DNA of 27,102 nt from NCBI GenBank assembly GCA_905221605.1, contig CAJNDS010002747.1:268679-295780 (forward strand), written 5' to 3'. This document shows positions 1 to 8,772 of the stretch, piece by piece. How positions within the stretch are numbered: position 1 is the first letter of the stretch; each line of letters starts with the position of its first letter. This DNA is from Symbiodinium natans (taxonomy: Eukaryota > Sar > Dinophyceae > Suessiales > Symbiodiniaceae). Position numbers and translations under genes: made by a program. Below the pieces are notes generated by a model. The model was not told the origin of the DNA, made no database searches, and saw only the letters and a program-made list of their open reading frames with translations.

Positions 1-225
1 GCACGTCGTCGCCGAAACGTTTGTCTTTGTGCAGCCATCCAGCATTGAGGTCATCCAACCTCTGCTGGTGTCATGTGCCGTTCCATCCGATCCTCAGCCG
101 GTCCGCCAGGAAGAAACTTCGCATTTTCCTTGCGGCTGATGGGGAAGAGGGGGCCTGCCGTGAGCTTTCGGCGCCCAGAGTTTCCGATGAAGGTGCTCGG
201 ACCCTCTCAGAGGGATGGGTTTGGA

Positions 226-260
226 GTTTAGGGTTCAGGGTTCAGGGTTTAGGGTTTAGG
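226..260 (+). repeat. Interstitial telomere-like repeat (TTTAGGG / TTCAGGG)
   Basis: About five heptamers of GTTTAGG or GTTCAGG type run head to tail. TTTAGGG is the telomere repeat reported for dinoflagellates and plants. The array is short and degenerate, so it is an interstitial copy and not a chromosome end. Confidence 0.75.
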
Positions 261-632
261 ATCACAACGTCACCCCTCAAAGCATAGGATGGAAGCCCCA
301 AGCGGGTCATCGGTCCGGCGTAATGTCGGACTTGCTGCCCGAGCAAGAATACGGACTCAAGCCCAAGATCCAAAGCCCGCAGCACTTCGCTGACTTCCAG
401 CGACTCAACTCCGCCTAGAGACACCTTGAGGATTTGAAGCCCTTTTTTTGGGGGTCCGCAACTTGACTGCGGAGATCCCCTCCCGAGCCAACAGCATGCA
501 ACCTGAAAAGCCACTCCAGGGGTCTCCTGCAAAAGACTCCCCTGGTTCCGGGATCCGCCCCCAACGCCCGCAAGCGCCATGGCACCGCCATGGCTCTGGG
601 AAGAGCCTCAGGAGCCTCCGGCTTGTTTTGGG

Positions 633-695
633 GGGGGGGGGGGTTGGGGGGAGTTTGGGGGCAGTTTGGGGGGAGTTTGGGTTTGGGGGACTCTT
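633..695 (+). repeat. Poly-G run and G-rich tract
   Basis: An uninterrupted run of about 14 G is followed by further clusters of four to seven G up to about 695. This is low-complexity sequence that could fold as a G-quadruplex. The exact length of such a run is unreliable in most sequencing data. Confidence 0.7.
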
Positions 696-936
696 GGGGC
701 TGTGAGGGTGGAAGCTTGGCATAAGGGGACAAAAGGCGGGCTCCGAGGGTTTAGGGGGACCAGGGCTCTTGACCTACATGATGCATGTATGATTTGGATG
801 TAGCGAGCAAGGTCAGCTCTCGAGCAGCGCAAGGTGTAGGCGCGGGAAGGGCCGTAAGCCGTACACTGTTGATGATTGACTCCGCTCGCACGTTCTAAAA
901 CTCCTCGCGACCGTAATTCTAATTCCTTATTAGCTG

Positions 937-990
937 CCATCGCTGCCGCTGCTGCCGCCGCCGCGGCTGCTGCTGCTGTTGATGCCATGC
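937..990 (+). repeat. GCN triplet microsatellite
   Basis: Imperfect GCT/GCC/GCG triplets run for about 50 bases and would read as poly-alanine on either strand in the right frame. I do not take the overlapping poly-Ala frames as real proteins, because nothing else in them looks coding. Confidence 0.7.
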
Positions 991-1547
991 TATGTGCTAC
1001 TACTGGCAGTGCAACACGCACGACTCAACAGATCCGGACGATGACGAGTCGCTGGAATCGCTCGAAGAACTCGAATGAACATGGGCGGAACAGGGGGGAT
1101 GGCGCCGTTGCCGAACCTGTGGTTTTTGACCTTGCAAGCCCGACCTCTCCGAAGGTCCTGCTGCTGATGCGAGGGCATGGCAGGCCTTGTACCACGTACC
1201 GCGGCCTGAAAAATCAAGAGTCAGGGCTTCACTTGCAGGGCTTTCGTTGCAAGGCTTTCGAGGGGCGCAGGGTTTAAGGAGTCTGGGTCATGCTTGTGAG
1301 AGTCAGCTTCAGGCGCTGGATGTTGTGGGCTCGACCTGTACCTTGAGGCCTGGGTTCAACAGATATAGGCGACAGGAATTTCCTATGCAGTGCCGAATGC
1401 TGGTCATGCTGCCTTGTGCCATCATCGCATCAGAGATAGCGCAGCCAGACACGTCTCTTTCCATTTGCCATTTCTGCGCCCATGAAAGTTCCAGATCACT
1501 ACTGTAGTCTTTTGTGGTTCTCTTTCGGGAGACACCACGAAACGGCA

Positions 1548-3263
1548 ATGTCGAGTTCACCAGCGAACAGTGGTTCAGATGCGCAGCCTTGGGAATTCAT
1601 CCCAGACCCCGGAGACGGGGATGTTCCAGCACACTGGTGGACACTGTGTGCAGCCGGGGCAGCTGGGCTTGCAGGTGTCTATGTGCTCTACCGAGCCCTT
1701 GGGCCGGGTACGGTGGAGTATGCTCTCCACGCTGTCCAAGATGGAAAACTTGTTCATTCAGAGAGCAAGCAGTGCCAACTTCCGCGCACGGAAGCAGAGA
1801 TGCAGCAGCAAATCAAGGCAGCTTTCTTCTCTGATAAAGCTGAGCCCTCCTACCAGCTTGGGCTGCCTCCAGGATACTTGCAACCAGCTGCGGCATTCAA
1901 AACAGTTCAAGATCAAAGGAAGCTGAGCTTAACAGTACCTGTGTTGGCTCCTGCGACTGGTAGTCCGCAGCCGGCCGAAATTGCATGGGCAAAGAAGCCA
2001 GAAGTGATTGCAGTTGTAGGCGGGGCCCTCCTTGTTGCCACAGCTGCGGTCAAGGGTAAAACATGGTGGCAGCAAAGGACTTTCAAGGCTTTGCTGCAGA
2101 GTGGCGAAGTCACATTGCGGAACAGACTACGCAGCCACAAGCTACTCCTGCCTGCAGGCGTTCAAGCAAGTCCTGCTTTTGCACATGCCGCTCTGCGCCA
2201 GTATCAGTGGTCGGCCACACTGATGCGGGAAGACGTCCAGCGCGTCATGCAGCAGGTAGCACATGAGCAGTCCATCCCCGAGGCAGCTCTCATCGGGTGT
2301 GAGGTATACCGTCAGCAGCAGGCTGATTTGCTTGAGTACGAACGCCTTGCCAAAATGTCATTCGTTCAAGGGCGAACTGCCGAGTGCAAACCCCACACAC
2401 TTGAGATGTTCCGGAAGCTGCCTTCTGAACTGGAGTGCGATGAGTCAATCTTCGGCATCACGCATCTGGAACATGAAGCAGACCAGGCTGCACTGTTCGA
2501 TGCTTCTCCTCCGGCTTGGACACAGCTTGCTCTTCGGCTTTGGAATGACTTGAAGGTGGGGCATCCTTGGGATTCCTTTGTCAACGAGCTTCATATCTCG
2601 CCAGAGTTTGACAAGATCTTTGGGAGGTCGTTGCCAACAAAAGACATACTTCTTCAATGGCTTTTGAATGTCGTGCCAGCAAGCAGTTGCAGAACCTTGC
2701 TGGCCGCTCATTCCAGGGAGCACCCCGTGCCACTGATCTCGCCCGTTGTCCCGAAGGAGTCCTGCGCCGAGCTCTTCTGGAGCATGCCAGAGCAGCCTTT
2801 GCTGCTTAGCATGGCGCTTGTGGATGCCCCAGTCGGAGCATCGTCCTTGAACAATTCGCTCTTCATGACTGATTTTGACCTCACTCATTCTGCGATGCCT
2901 GGGTATGTTCAAATACAGTTTGACCAAGACTTCATGAGACCAGGAAGAGGCTTCGCGGTTGCTGACGCACATGGCACGATCGACGCCTCCTTTCTTCACA
3001 AAGCCAAAGACATCTTCCAGTTCTTTGTGGTTCACATGCGGTTTGCAGATCTCAACTCCGAAGCACATCGCCATGACATTTCGCAGATTCTTGAAGGAGC
3101 TCGGACAAGGTGCGTCATCATTCTGGGGCGGGATGCTCCAAGTGCCGCGGCAAGTGCTACTGGTAACTTCAGCCATGAGAAGCTTGTAGTCCTGCCGGTG
3201 CCAGACCTCACGAATCAGAATTCCGAGCAAAGCAAGGTCAATGTGAATCGCCTTCGCAAGTAA
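1548..3263 (+). CDS. VLIG-like GTPase, N-terminal segment (571 codons, ends at in-frame TAA)
   Basis: A long open frame upstream of the G domain. Two hydrophobic stretches at about residues 29-50 and 149-168 (the second followed by KGKTWWQQR) could be membrane segments. Residues 350-560 read like the pre-G-domain region of VLIGs: a stretch around HPWDSFVNELHISPEFD, an LLLSMALVDAP segment, then NNSLFMTDFDLTHS. The frame closes with TAA right after RLRK. The same frame reopens at once and carries on in the same style, so the stop looks like a point disruption and not the natural end of the protein. I found no plausible short intron that would remove the stop and keep the frame. Confidence 0.65.
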   Translation: MSSSPANSGSDAQPWEFIPDPGDGDVPAHWWTLCAAGAAGLAGVYVLYRALGPGTVEYALHAVQDGKLVHSESKQCQLPRTEAEMQQQIKAAFFSDKAEPSYQLGLPPGYLQPAAAFKTVQDQRKLSLTVPVLAPATGSPQPAEIAWAKKPEVIAVVGGALLVATAAVKGKTWWQQRTFKALLQSGEVTLRNRLRSHKLLLPAGVQASPAFAHAALRQYQWSATLMREDVQRVMQQVAHEQSIPEAALIGCEVYRQQQADLLEYERLAKMSFVQGRTAECKPHTLEMFRKLPSELECDESIFGITHLEHEADQAALFDASPPAWTQLALRLWNDLKVGHPWDSFVNELHISPEFDKIFGRSLPTKDILLQWLLNVVPASSCRTLLAAHSREHPVPLISPVVPKESCAELFWSMPEQPLLLSMALVDAPVGASSLNNSLFMTDFDLTHSAMPGYVQIQFDQDFMRPGRGFAVADAHGTIDASFLHKAKDIFQFFVVHMRFADLNSEAHRHDISQILEGARTRCVIILGRDAPSAAASATGNFSHEKLVVLPVPDLTNQNSEQSKVNVNRLRK

Positions 3264-6200
3264 CTCCTGGAACCTGTGACGTTGAGTTTAGGCACTGTCT
3301 CAACCACTGGCATGCCTGGACCATACCAGATGTGGAATGAAGAAGACGGGCTGTTTACGCGAGCAGACTTGTTGCACCTGCTTGATGTCAAGTTCGAGGA
3401 TGCCAGTGGCGCTGAGGGATTCGGCAACTCCATGTTGTCCAGCACCAAAGAAGACATCTTGCGAATGACGCCGCTTCATGATCACTTCTGCGACCTGGAG
3501 AAGAAGCTGAATTCGCGCCATGCCCAAGAGCAGTGCAGCAGCATCCAGATGTGGACTGTGGAGCGAGAGAAGGTCAAGGAGCAAATGCTTGGCGCAACTC
3601 CCTCCACAACAACTGAGCGCTTCATGGACAAGCTCTGCGACAGCAAGGTTGAAACGTTGGTGGGCCTCAAGAAGTGCATGGAGATGCATGGGGCACCAAC
3701 CCGAAACCAAAGTATCGTGGAACTGCCTGATGCAAGAAACCATGCAATTTGTCGCTGCTAGCAAAATCCCAGAGAACAAGAAGCACAAGCTATCAGCGGC
3801 CTTTGCTGAGCAGATCTGGGCAGGCGAGCCATTTGAGGTGATAGACGGGGAGAGAATGCACTTTCAATTTGGTATGCTCAACCGAGTCTTTCAAATCCTG
3901 GAGGACAGGATGTGCAACAAACCTTTTGTCGTAGAGTGCACGCTTGGACCGCAGAGTTCCGGGAAGTCCACGCTGATGAACCGCAAATATGGTTGCAGCT
4001 TCAAAGTGTCTGAGGGCCGCTGCACTCGCGGTGTTTGGGGCCAGCTCATTCGGATGGAGGATCGCAACATTCTGGTGCTTGACACCGAAGGCCTGCAGTC
4101 AGTGGAGAAGGCGGATCCAGAGTATGTGCGGATCTCAGCTTCCTAGTTCTGGCATGAGCCGTCGTCCATGTGCATCATGTCGCAACTGCGACAGTGCTGC
4201 ATGCGCGGTTGTAACTGCAACAGTGCTGCATGCGCGGTGTACCTGCTGCACTTGACATGCGAAGCTTCAGACATTGATGCGGCTGTGAGTCAGCCAAGGA
4301 TCGCATTGTAATGTTGTTCGCGTTTGCAGTTTCAAACCACGTCGACATCAACATCAAGGGAAACATGAGCGAGCCATTGAAACGCCTGCTTGAGGTCTGC
4401 ATCCGCGCTCTCCACAACTTGGAGATGGCAAAGGTTCCGTGCCCAGTGCTTCGTTGGGTCATGAACCAAGTTGCAGATCCTGATCCGAAACACCACCGCG
4501 AAGGTTTCCGTCGATTGGCAGATGAGGTGGAACAGACGTTCAAGGCTGATGAGAAAGTAATCAAGAACCAGGTGCAGCTGGATGATTCCAACATTGTTGT
4601 GGTGCCTTCCATGTACAATTCGGATGTTCGTCAGACCTTTCAGAAGAGTGGTGTGGATTGGACGCGCTTGAGCCAGAGCAAGAGCTTTTGCGATGCAGGC
4701 GTACATCTTCGGTCAGCCTTGAGGCAACAGACCTCTACCAGCAGCTCAGATTCGGAGCCGCCAGTTAGCCCATCGAAGTGGCTGCAGATGGCTCACACAA
4801 TTTTCCAGACAATTTCCAGATATCCTGACTTGACATACTTTGCAGACATCAAGCAAGTTCAGCACGACCGTCATCTCCGGAAATGGATCAATGAGCACAC
4901 TTCCGAGTCATTTCCACTGCAGGAGGAAGGTACACGCCATCAAGAGGAGCTGGAATGTGCCTGCAAGCTTCCTTTCTATGAGGATGCTGCTGATCACGCG
5001 CGGAAGTATTTCGAGGAAGTCGCTGACCCTTTGCGTGAGAAGTTTCGACTCGAGGCTGAGAAGTTGAAGTGCAGCCTCGCGTTGCAGAAGAGGCTGGAAG
5101 GTGTCTTGGAAGACTCTTTACAAAACACCCGCTTTCAGTGGGTGCAAAGAGTCAACACCGTTTCTCAAGAGAAGGATGTGAGGCGAGCTTGCAGGGACGG
5201 GCACGAGGAGTTGACGCAGAAGATTCGGGAATTGGCAAGGCGAATGCCGCAGGAACCAAGATACACACGTGACCTCTTGAATGCAGAGTTCGACAAGATC
5301 TGGCCAAACATCATTCAGAAGATGAAGCAAGGCTTCAAGTACAAGGACTTCAGCCACAGCTTCCTGCAGAGCTGCTACAACTTGTATCCCACAGGTGAGA
5401 GTCAGCTGAGGAATTTTGGCATTGTTTGTCAAGAAGCACACTCCGGTGACCCCCCTCAGCCTCGAATCGACTGGTTGCAGCTTCGTTCTGGTCCAGTGCT
5501 TCCTTGGGGGCAATGCGACCCTACTCGAGTGCAGATCGTGCTGAGGTCAGAGAGTATCCAGGACTTGGATGAGCAGGTCAAGAAATGCAGCTCGCTTCTG
5601 AAGTATGTCGGCGCGCAAGTCGTGGCTGCTCTGCTTCCACAATCCCGATCCGAGTGGGAAAGGCAACCTAAGCAGTCCACGCGGCCTATTGTCCACAGCG
5701 AACAAACTGGGATTGAAAGAAGCCAGCGACGCCATGTGGCCAGTCATGGCCAGCGTGATGCTGAGTCAGCAGTGCGCGCCTGGCTTGTTGATCCCACAAC
5801 AGCTGCAAAGCCCCGTCCTGAGCAAGTCAAATCATTTTCGCTTGGGGCAGTGGACTGGACGAAAGTCTTCCACAGGCTGGCGGATGGGTTGGACAAGTTC
5901 TTGGATGAATGTCGGCGACCTGACCTGAATCTTATGAATAAAGTGGCCAGGCAGGTCACCCAGGTGGTAGAAGAGGTCAACAAGTCTTTGAAGTTGCTAG
6001 GCTGCACTCTTTCCCGTGAAGGGCAGGGTGAGTTGCACTCACAAGCACTCATCCACGCCTGGCAGCGATTGATCGATTCAGCCTGGCAGCAGTTTCAGAT
6101 GCCGATTGCAGAGTTCGAGAAATCCCACGACAAGCAGCGGGAATACTTTGTTGGAATGCTCTTGCAGGATGATCATGCCGATCGGAACATGGCTGAGATT

Positions 6201-8142
6201 CTTGCTGACGGATTTGAGCTCACCCTCTTACAGCATCTCAGCAGGGAGATCCCTTTGGAGGTCAAGACGTTGGTGTCAAAAAAGACGGCCGGGCTCACAA
6301 GGGAGAAGTTCCAAGAAAGGCTAGATTCGTCCTTAGGCACAGATGACCTGAAGATGCAAGAAGCCTGGATTGGAGATCCTGTCCGTGAGCTTCAGAAAGT
6401 GGTTCGTACTGAGTTTGAAGCCATCAGAGTCGAGCATGTTCTACCAGCGATAGATCAACGGAGGGAACTGACCTACTTCAAGGCGATGAGGGACCTTCTT
6501 CACAGAGTCGAAAGACTGCATGGCGACCCCCGCATTGAAAGAGACACAGCTCACAGCAATTCGCTCTTTGAAATTCAGTGTGAGATTGATGGCCCTATGC
6601 AGTCTCAGCAGTTGAAGCAACGTGCTGCTTTTCAATACGTGTCAGACTCCCTTCTCAACCAATGCACCGGATCGCAATGGTGCCTTACAAACCCAGATGA
6701 CCAGAATGTTGAGCAGGAATTCATCGTCACGCTAAAGAAGAACAGCCTGCCTGACAGGCACGACCCCATCCCAGACCACCTCAGGGACGGCATCCGCAAT
6801 GCAGTCCATACTGAGCTGGCAAAGATTTCCAACATACATGAATTTCTGGAGGCGTTGATGGGAATCCTTCAGTCAAAGATGGCCGATGCGCGTGAAAATC
6901 TGCCAGGCGACCTGGAACTGCAGCAGCAGGTCTCCAATATGTGTGGGCAGTTGGAGGACAAGATCATTCCTTGCTCTGCAACATGTCCCTGTTGTGGCAA
7001 GTTGTGCGACAATTCAGACACGGGGAAACACCATGTACATTGCTGTGCCCATGGCCACCTACCGCGTGGATTTCGAGGAATTCACCTGGAGGACCGCAAT
7101 AGCAGTCAAACGTGCATGTTTGTTTTTATCCCGAACTTGTTATGACGAATGCCTTCGTCAGCAGAAGTTGCCATGTGAACACAGACACGTTGCCTCAGCC
7201 CGCCATTAGCTTGAAGAGACTGGCAGTATTGTCATTCACGGCCTAAGTAGGAGGAATTTATCCTAGTGCTTCACCCACGAATATGATCAAGCTGCATCAC
7301 TGTTTCTTCCCCAGTCGAAACTTCAGGATGGACACAAGACGGCATCAACACGGATTTGTTCGCAGATCCAGGACCAAGACGAGTTTGTGGATGAGACAGG
7401 CGAGAGAATGAAATGGGTTGAATTCAAGGAGAAGAATCCCGACTGGGACTTTTCCAATCACTTTGACACAGAGAATCGATTGCGCCAGGAGGCCAGGGCT
7501 TACAGTGCCTGGCCCAAGGTTGGCCCCATATTCTGCGAGAAGTACGGAATTCGATATACAGACCTTGGTGAGCAAGGCGACATCCAAGCTACCCCGCATC
7601 ACTATCTCCTCGTCTTGGACAAGTCTGGGTCCATGTCGGGTGCGAAGTGGAGCCAGCTGTGCCGTGCAGCCCAGGACTGGGTGAACTTTTCAGGAAGATC
7701 CATTGATCGGTACTCCATTGTCTTCTTTCGCCACTCTGCCTGGCGCGGAGTGGAATTCGGCACAGCGGCTGAGTGTGCTGATCAGATCACTCGCTATGAG
7801 TCAAACGACAGCTGGGGATCTACTTCCTACCTAGCAGGCTTCTCTGAGGCATCTGCTCTTCTGAATGAGCGTGCCCGTTCTTACCAGCATCACCGACATG
7901 TTCTTGTTTTCATGACCGATGGAGTGCCCGACTACGAGTGTTGGCAGGCTGCTGCTCGAGCACTTGTGGAGGAACATGGGGATGGAATCGCCAAAGCTTA
8001 TTGCATTGGCTTTGGGGAGGACCGGGATTTCAACCAGCTGCGGCTGGCCGCCGCACTTCTCAACGGCAAGTATATCCATGCCCCGGAGGAGTCAGATTTG
8101 GGGAAGGCATTCGCTGAGGTTGCACCCAAGCGCAGTCAGTAG
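1548..8142 (+). CDS. VLIG-type very large GTPase with C-terminal VWA domain (multi-exon, disrupted copy)
   Basis: This is the overall extent of one large gene, assembled from collinear segments described separately. Domain order is: N-terminal region with two hydrophobic segments, G domain resembling very large inducible GTPases (VLIG/GVIN), long helical middle, Cys/His-rich module, VWA domain. The joined product would be about 2,080 residues, in the size range of VLIG proteins (about 2,400 in vertebrates). Two introns are needed (4126-4298 and roughly 7127-7314). One in-frame TAA (3261-3263) and one single-base frameshift near 3717 break the frame. The start ATG at 1548 is the first methionine followed by protein-like sequence; an in-frame ATG lies upstream at 1482. 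VLIGs are interferon-induced in vertebrates, but related large GTPases occur in many protists and their role there is unknown. The family call is firm. Whether this copy is functional is open. Confidence 0.78.
3264..3717 (+). CDS. VLIG-like GTPase, linker segment between premature stop and frameshift
   Basis: It continues in the same frame as the N-terminal segment, directly after its TAA. It encodes about 151 residues rich in Met, Glu and Lys (KCMEMHG near its end), likely helical, leading into the G domain. Around 3716-3720 the protein-like reading moves to the next frame (+1): the original frame runs on as IVELPDARNH and hits TAG at 3759-3761, while the shifted frame gives WNCLMQETMQFV. 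The latter fits the Trp-containing helix that precedes VLIG G domains. A single extra base in the TCGTGG stretch would explain it. Confidence 0.55.
3718..4125 (+). CDS. VLIG-type G domain segment (P-loop and switch regions)
   Basis: This segment carries the clearest family signature. The lead-in is GEPFEVIDGERMHFQF. The P-loop (G1) is GPQSSGKST at 3946-3972, the G2 region is EGRCTRGVW with its Thr, and G3 is LDTEGLQS with DTEG at 4081-4092. In VLIG proteins these motifs are GVQSTGKSTLLN, GRCTRGA and DTEGL, so the match covers spacing as well as motifs. The frame runs on after 4125 to a stop at 4144-4146, but the protein-like reading jumps to 4299 through a GT-AG intron. Joining gives DPEY then DRIVMLFAFAVSNHV, the expected continuation of the family. 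Confidence 0.8.
4126..4298 (+). other. Intron in the GTPase gene (GT-AG, 173 nt)
   Basis: The donor GTGCGG follows the TAT codon and the acceptor CCAAG precedes GAT, phase 0 on both sides. Removing it joins two frames into a continuous VLIG-like sequence across the segment after G3. It contains an internal near-duplication of about 27 bases (the GCAACTGCGACAGTGC / GTAACTGCAACAGTGC stretches) at about 4180-4240. Confidence 0.75.
4299..7145 (+). CDS. VLIG-like GTPase, large middle exon: rest of G domain, helical stalk, Cys/His module
   Basis: About 943 codons open without a break. It begins with the end of the G domain: AVSNHVDINIKG, then RWVMNQVADPDP, where NQVAD sits where VLIGs have their NKxD-like G4. 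A long, charged, Leu-poor helical region follows with several Lys/Glu-rich stretches, as in the VLIG stalk. Near the C end is a Cys/His cluster (CSATCPCCGKLCDNSD, then KHHVHCCAHGHLPRGFRG), a pattern I associate with VLIG-plus-VWA proteins of lower eukaryotes and which may bind zinc. The reading runs to TGA at 7143-7145, but the last 5-10 codons are probably intron, since the family continues into the VWA region that starts again at 7315. Confidence 0.72.
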   Translation, partial: DRIVMLFAFAVSNHVDINIKGNMSEPLKRLLEVCIRALHNLEMAKVPCPVLRWVMNQVADPDPKHHREGFRRLADEVEQTFKADEKVIKNQVQLDDSNIVVVPSMYNSDVRQTFQKSGVDWTRLSQSKSFCDAGVHLRSALRQQTSTSSSDSEPPVSPSKWLQMAHTIFQTISRYPDLTYFADIKQVQHDRHLRKWINEHTSESFPLQEEGTRHQEELECACKLPFYEDAADHARKYFEEVADPLREKFRLEAEKLKCSLALQKRLEGVLEDSLQNTRFQWVQRVNTVSQEKDVRRACRDGHEELTQKIRELARRMPQEPRYTRDLLNAEFDKIWPNIIQKMKQGFKYKDFSHSFLQSCYNLYPTGESQLRNFGIVCQEAHSGDPPQPRIDWLQLRSGPVLPWGQCDPTRVQIVLRSESIQDLDEQVKKCSSLLKYVGAQVVAALLPQSRSEWERQPKQSTRPIVHSEQTGIERSQRRHVASHGQRDAESAVRAWLVDPTTAAKPRPEQVKSFSLGAVDWTKVFHRLADGLDKFLDECRRPDLNLMNKVARQVTQVVEEVNKSLKLLGCTLSREGQGELHSQALIHAWQRLIDSAWQQFQMPIAEFEKSHDKQREYFVGMLLQDDHADRNMAEILADGFELTLLQHLSREIPLEVKTLVSKKTAGLTREKFQERLDSSLGTDDLKMQEAWIGDPVRELQKVVRTEFEAIRVEHVLPAIDQRRELTYFKAMRDLLHRVERLHGDPRIERDTAHSNSLFEIQCEIDGPMQSQQLKQRAAFQYVSDSLLNQCTGSQWCLTNPDDQNVEQEFIVTLKKNSLPDRHDPIPDHLRDGIRNAVHTELAKISNIHEFLEALMGILQSKMADARENLPGDLELQQQVSNMCGQLEDKIIPCSATCPCCGKLCDNSDTGKHHVHCCAHGHLPRGFRGIHLEDRNSSQTCMFVFIPNLL
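7127..7314 (+). other. Probable intron before the VWA exon
   Basis: The acceptor is convincing: a pyrimidine tract (CTGTTTCTTCCCCAG) ends at 7314, and the frame after it is open into the VWA domain. The donor is uncertain. A phase-0 GTTTTT near 7127 would keep the frame, but dinoflagellates also use GC and GA donors, so the left edge may be off by tens of bases. Confidence 0.5.
7315..8142 (+). CDS. VLIG-like GTPase, C-terminal VWA-domain exon
   Basis: About 275 codons, ending at TAG 8140-8142. The N-terminal part (KEKNPDWDF followed by a Trp/Tyr-rich helix, SAWPKVGPIFCEKYG) matches the linker seen between the Cys/His module and VWA in related proteins. The VWA domain starts at HHYLLVLDKSGSMSG; DKSGS at 7618-7632 is the MIDAS motif that binds a divalent metal. 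The later MIDAS residues are also present: Thr in WGSTSYLAGF and Asp in FMTDGVPDY. All MIDAS positions look intact. VWA domains usually mediate protein-protein contacts; the ligand here is unknown. Confidence 0.78.
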   Translation, partial: SKLQDGHKTASTRICSQIQDQDEFVDETGERMKWVEFKEKNPDWDFSNHFDTENRLRQEARAYSAWPKVGPIFCEKYGIRYTDLGEQGDIQATPHHYLLVLDKSGSMSGAKWSQLCRAAQDWVNFSGRSIDRYSIVFFRHSAWRGVEFGTAAECADQITRYESNDSWGSTSYLAGFSEASALLNERARSYQHHRHVLVFMTDGVPDYECWQAAARALVEEHGDGIAKAYCIGFGEDRDFNQLRLAAALLNGKYIHAPEESDLGKAFAEVAPKRSQ

Positions 8143-8590
8143 ACAGTAGAGTGCATATACGGTTGTGCCGAAGCTTGTGTAGTGGTGGATGCAACTGAGG
8201 TTGACGTTTCAGATGCGCACGAATTCGTATGAGTGTCCGAAGCGACACCGCACGTTGGTCGGTAAGCAGAGTTGGCAGGTGTGCTCAAAAGAGGGAGATC
8301 CAGCACTAGCACTGCTTGTCTCGCAATTCGCACGCAGAGAGCAATCGAGACCGAGCTTTCGCCTCCTGTGCTGTTTCAGGCCATGCCCAGTATCTTGAAG
8401 CACATCCAGTTGATGGTTTCAGGTGCATCCCTTGGCAACGTAGCAGTTGTTGCAGCGCCAAAAAGCTCTTGTCACGCCACAACATCCGTTCTGGACTTTT
8501 AATTGCTCACGTGCCACGAGGACCATGCCAGGGGGCAAGTGTGCATCTGAAGGTTGAACGTGTGGTTCTGTATTCATAAGGCATATGTAT
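8143..8590. other. No gene recognised downstream of the GTPase gene
   Basis: Only short frames without protein-like features. I see no clear polyadenylation signal, which is normal for dinoflagellates. Confidence 0.4.
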
Positions 8591-8593
8591 CTG

Positions 8594-8650
8594 TATATAT
8601 ATATATATATACATGCTACCATATATATATATATATATACACATATATTC
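8594..8650. repeat. AT dinucleotide microsatellite, two blocks
   Basis: Two runs of alternating TA, about 8 to 11 units each, are separated by a short ATGCTACC spacer. Each run is self-complementary, so the locus can form hairpins. Confidence 0.9.
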
Positions 8651-8732
8651 ATGCATCCAAGCTATGTCTAGATACGCACGTGCACATAATCATCTGCCTC
8701 ATCCAGAGTCGGGGTTCTGAAGGTCGTTCTAG

Positions 8733-8760
8733 GGGAGGGAGAGGGAGGGAGAGAGAGAGA
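8733..8760 (+). repeat. GA-rich purine tract
   Basis: GGGA and GA units run for about 28 bases, directly before the left 12-base direct repeat that flanks the LINE fragment. A purine-rich/pyrimidine-rich tract next to an insertion site is common, but no mechanism is shown. Confidence 0.65.
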
Positions 8761-8772
8761 GACGATAGGACC

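Larger units (their letters stand above)
1..1547. other. Non-coding, low-complexity-rich stretch upstream of the GTPase gene
   Basis: I see no open reading frame here with protein-like composition or a recognisable motif. The stretch holds a short telomere-like array, a poly-G run and a GCN triplet repeat, listed separately. Just before the GTPase start codon, a pyrimidine-rich stretch ends in AG at about 1530-1531. That could be the acceptor for spliced-leader trans-splicing, which dinoflagellates use on their mRNAs; this is inference only. Confidence 0.5.

Noticed and set aside
608-1021. Poly-Ala containing minus-strand frame
   Set aside because: The alanine run is only the GCN microsatellite; the flanks are Pro-rich translations of G-runs.
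2445-3230. 261-codon minus-strand frame
   Set aside because: It overlaps the VLIG-like frame, whose family resemblance is on the + strand, and has no recognisable motif.
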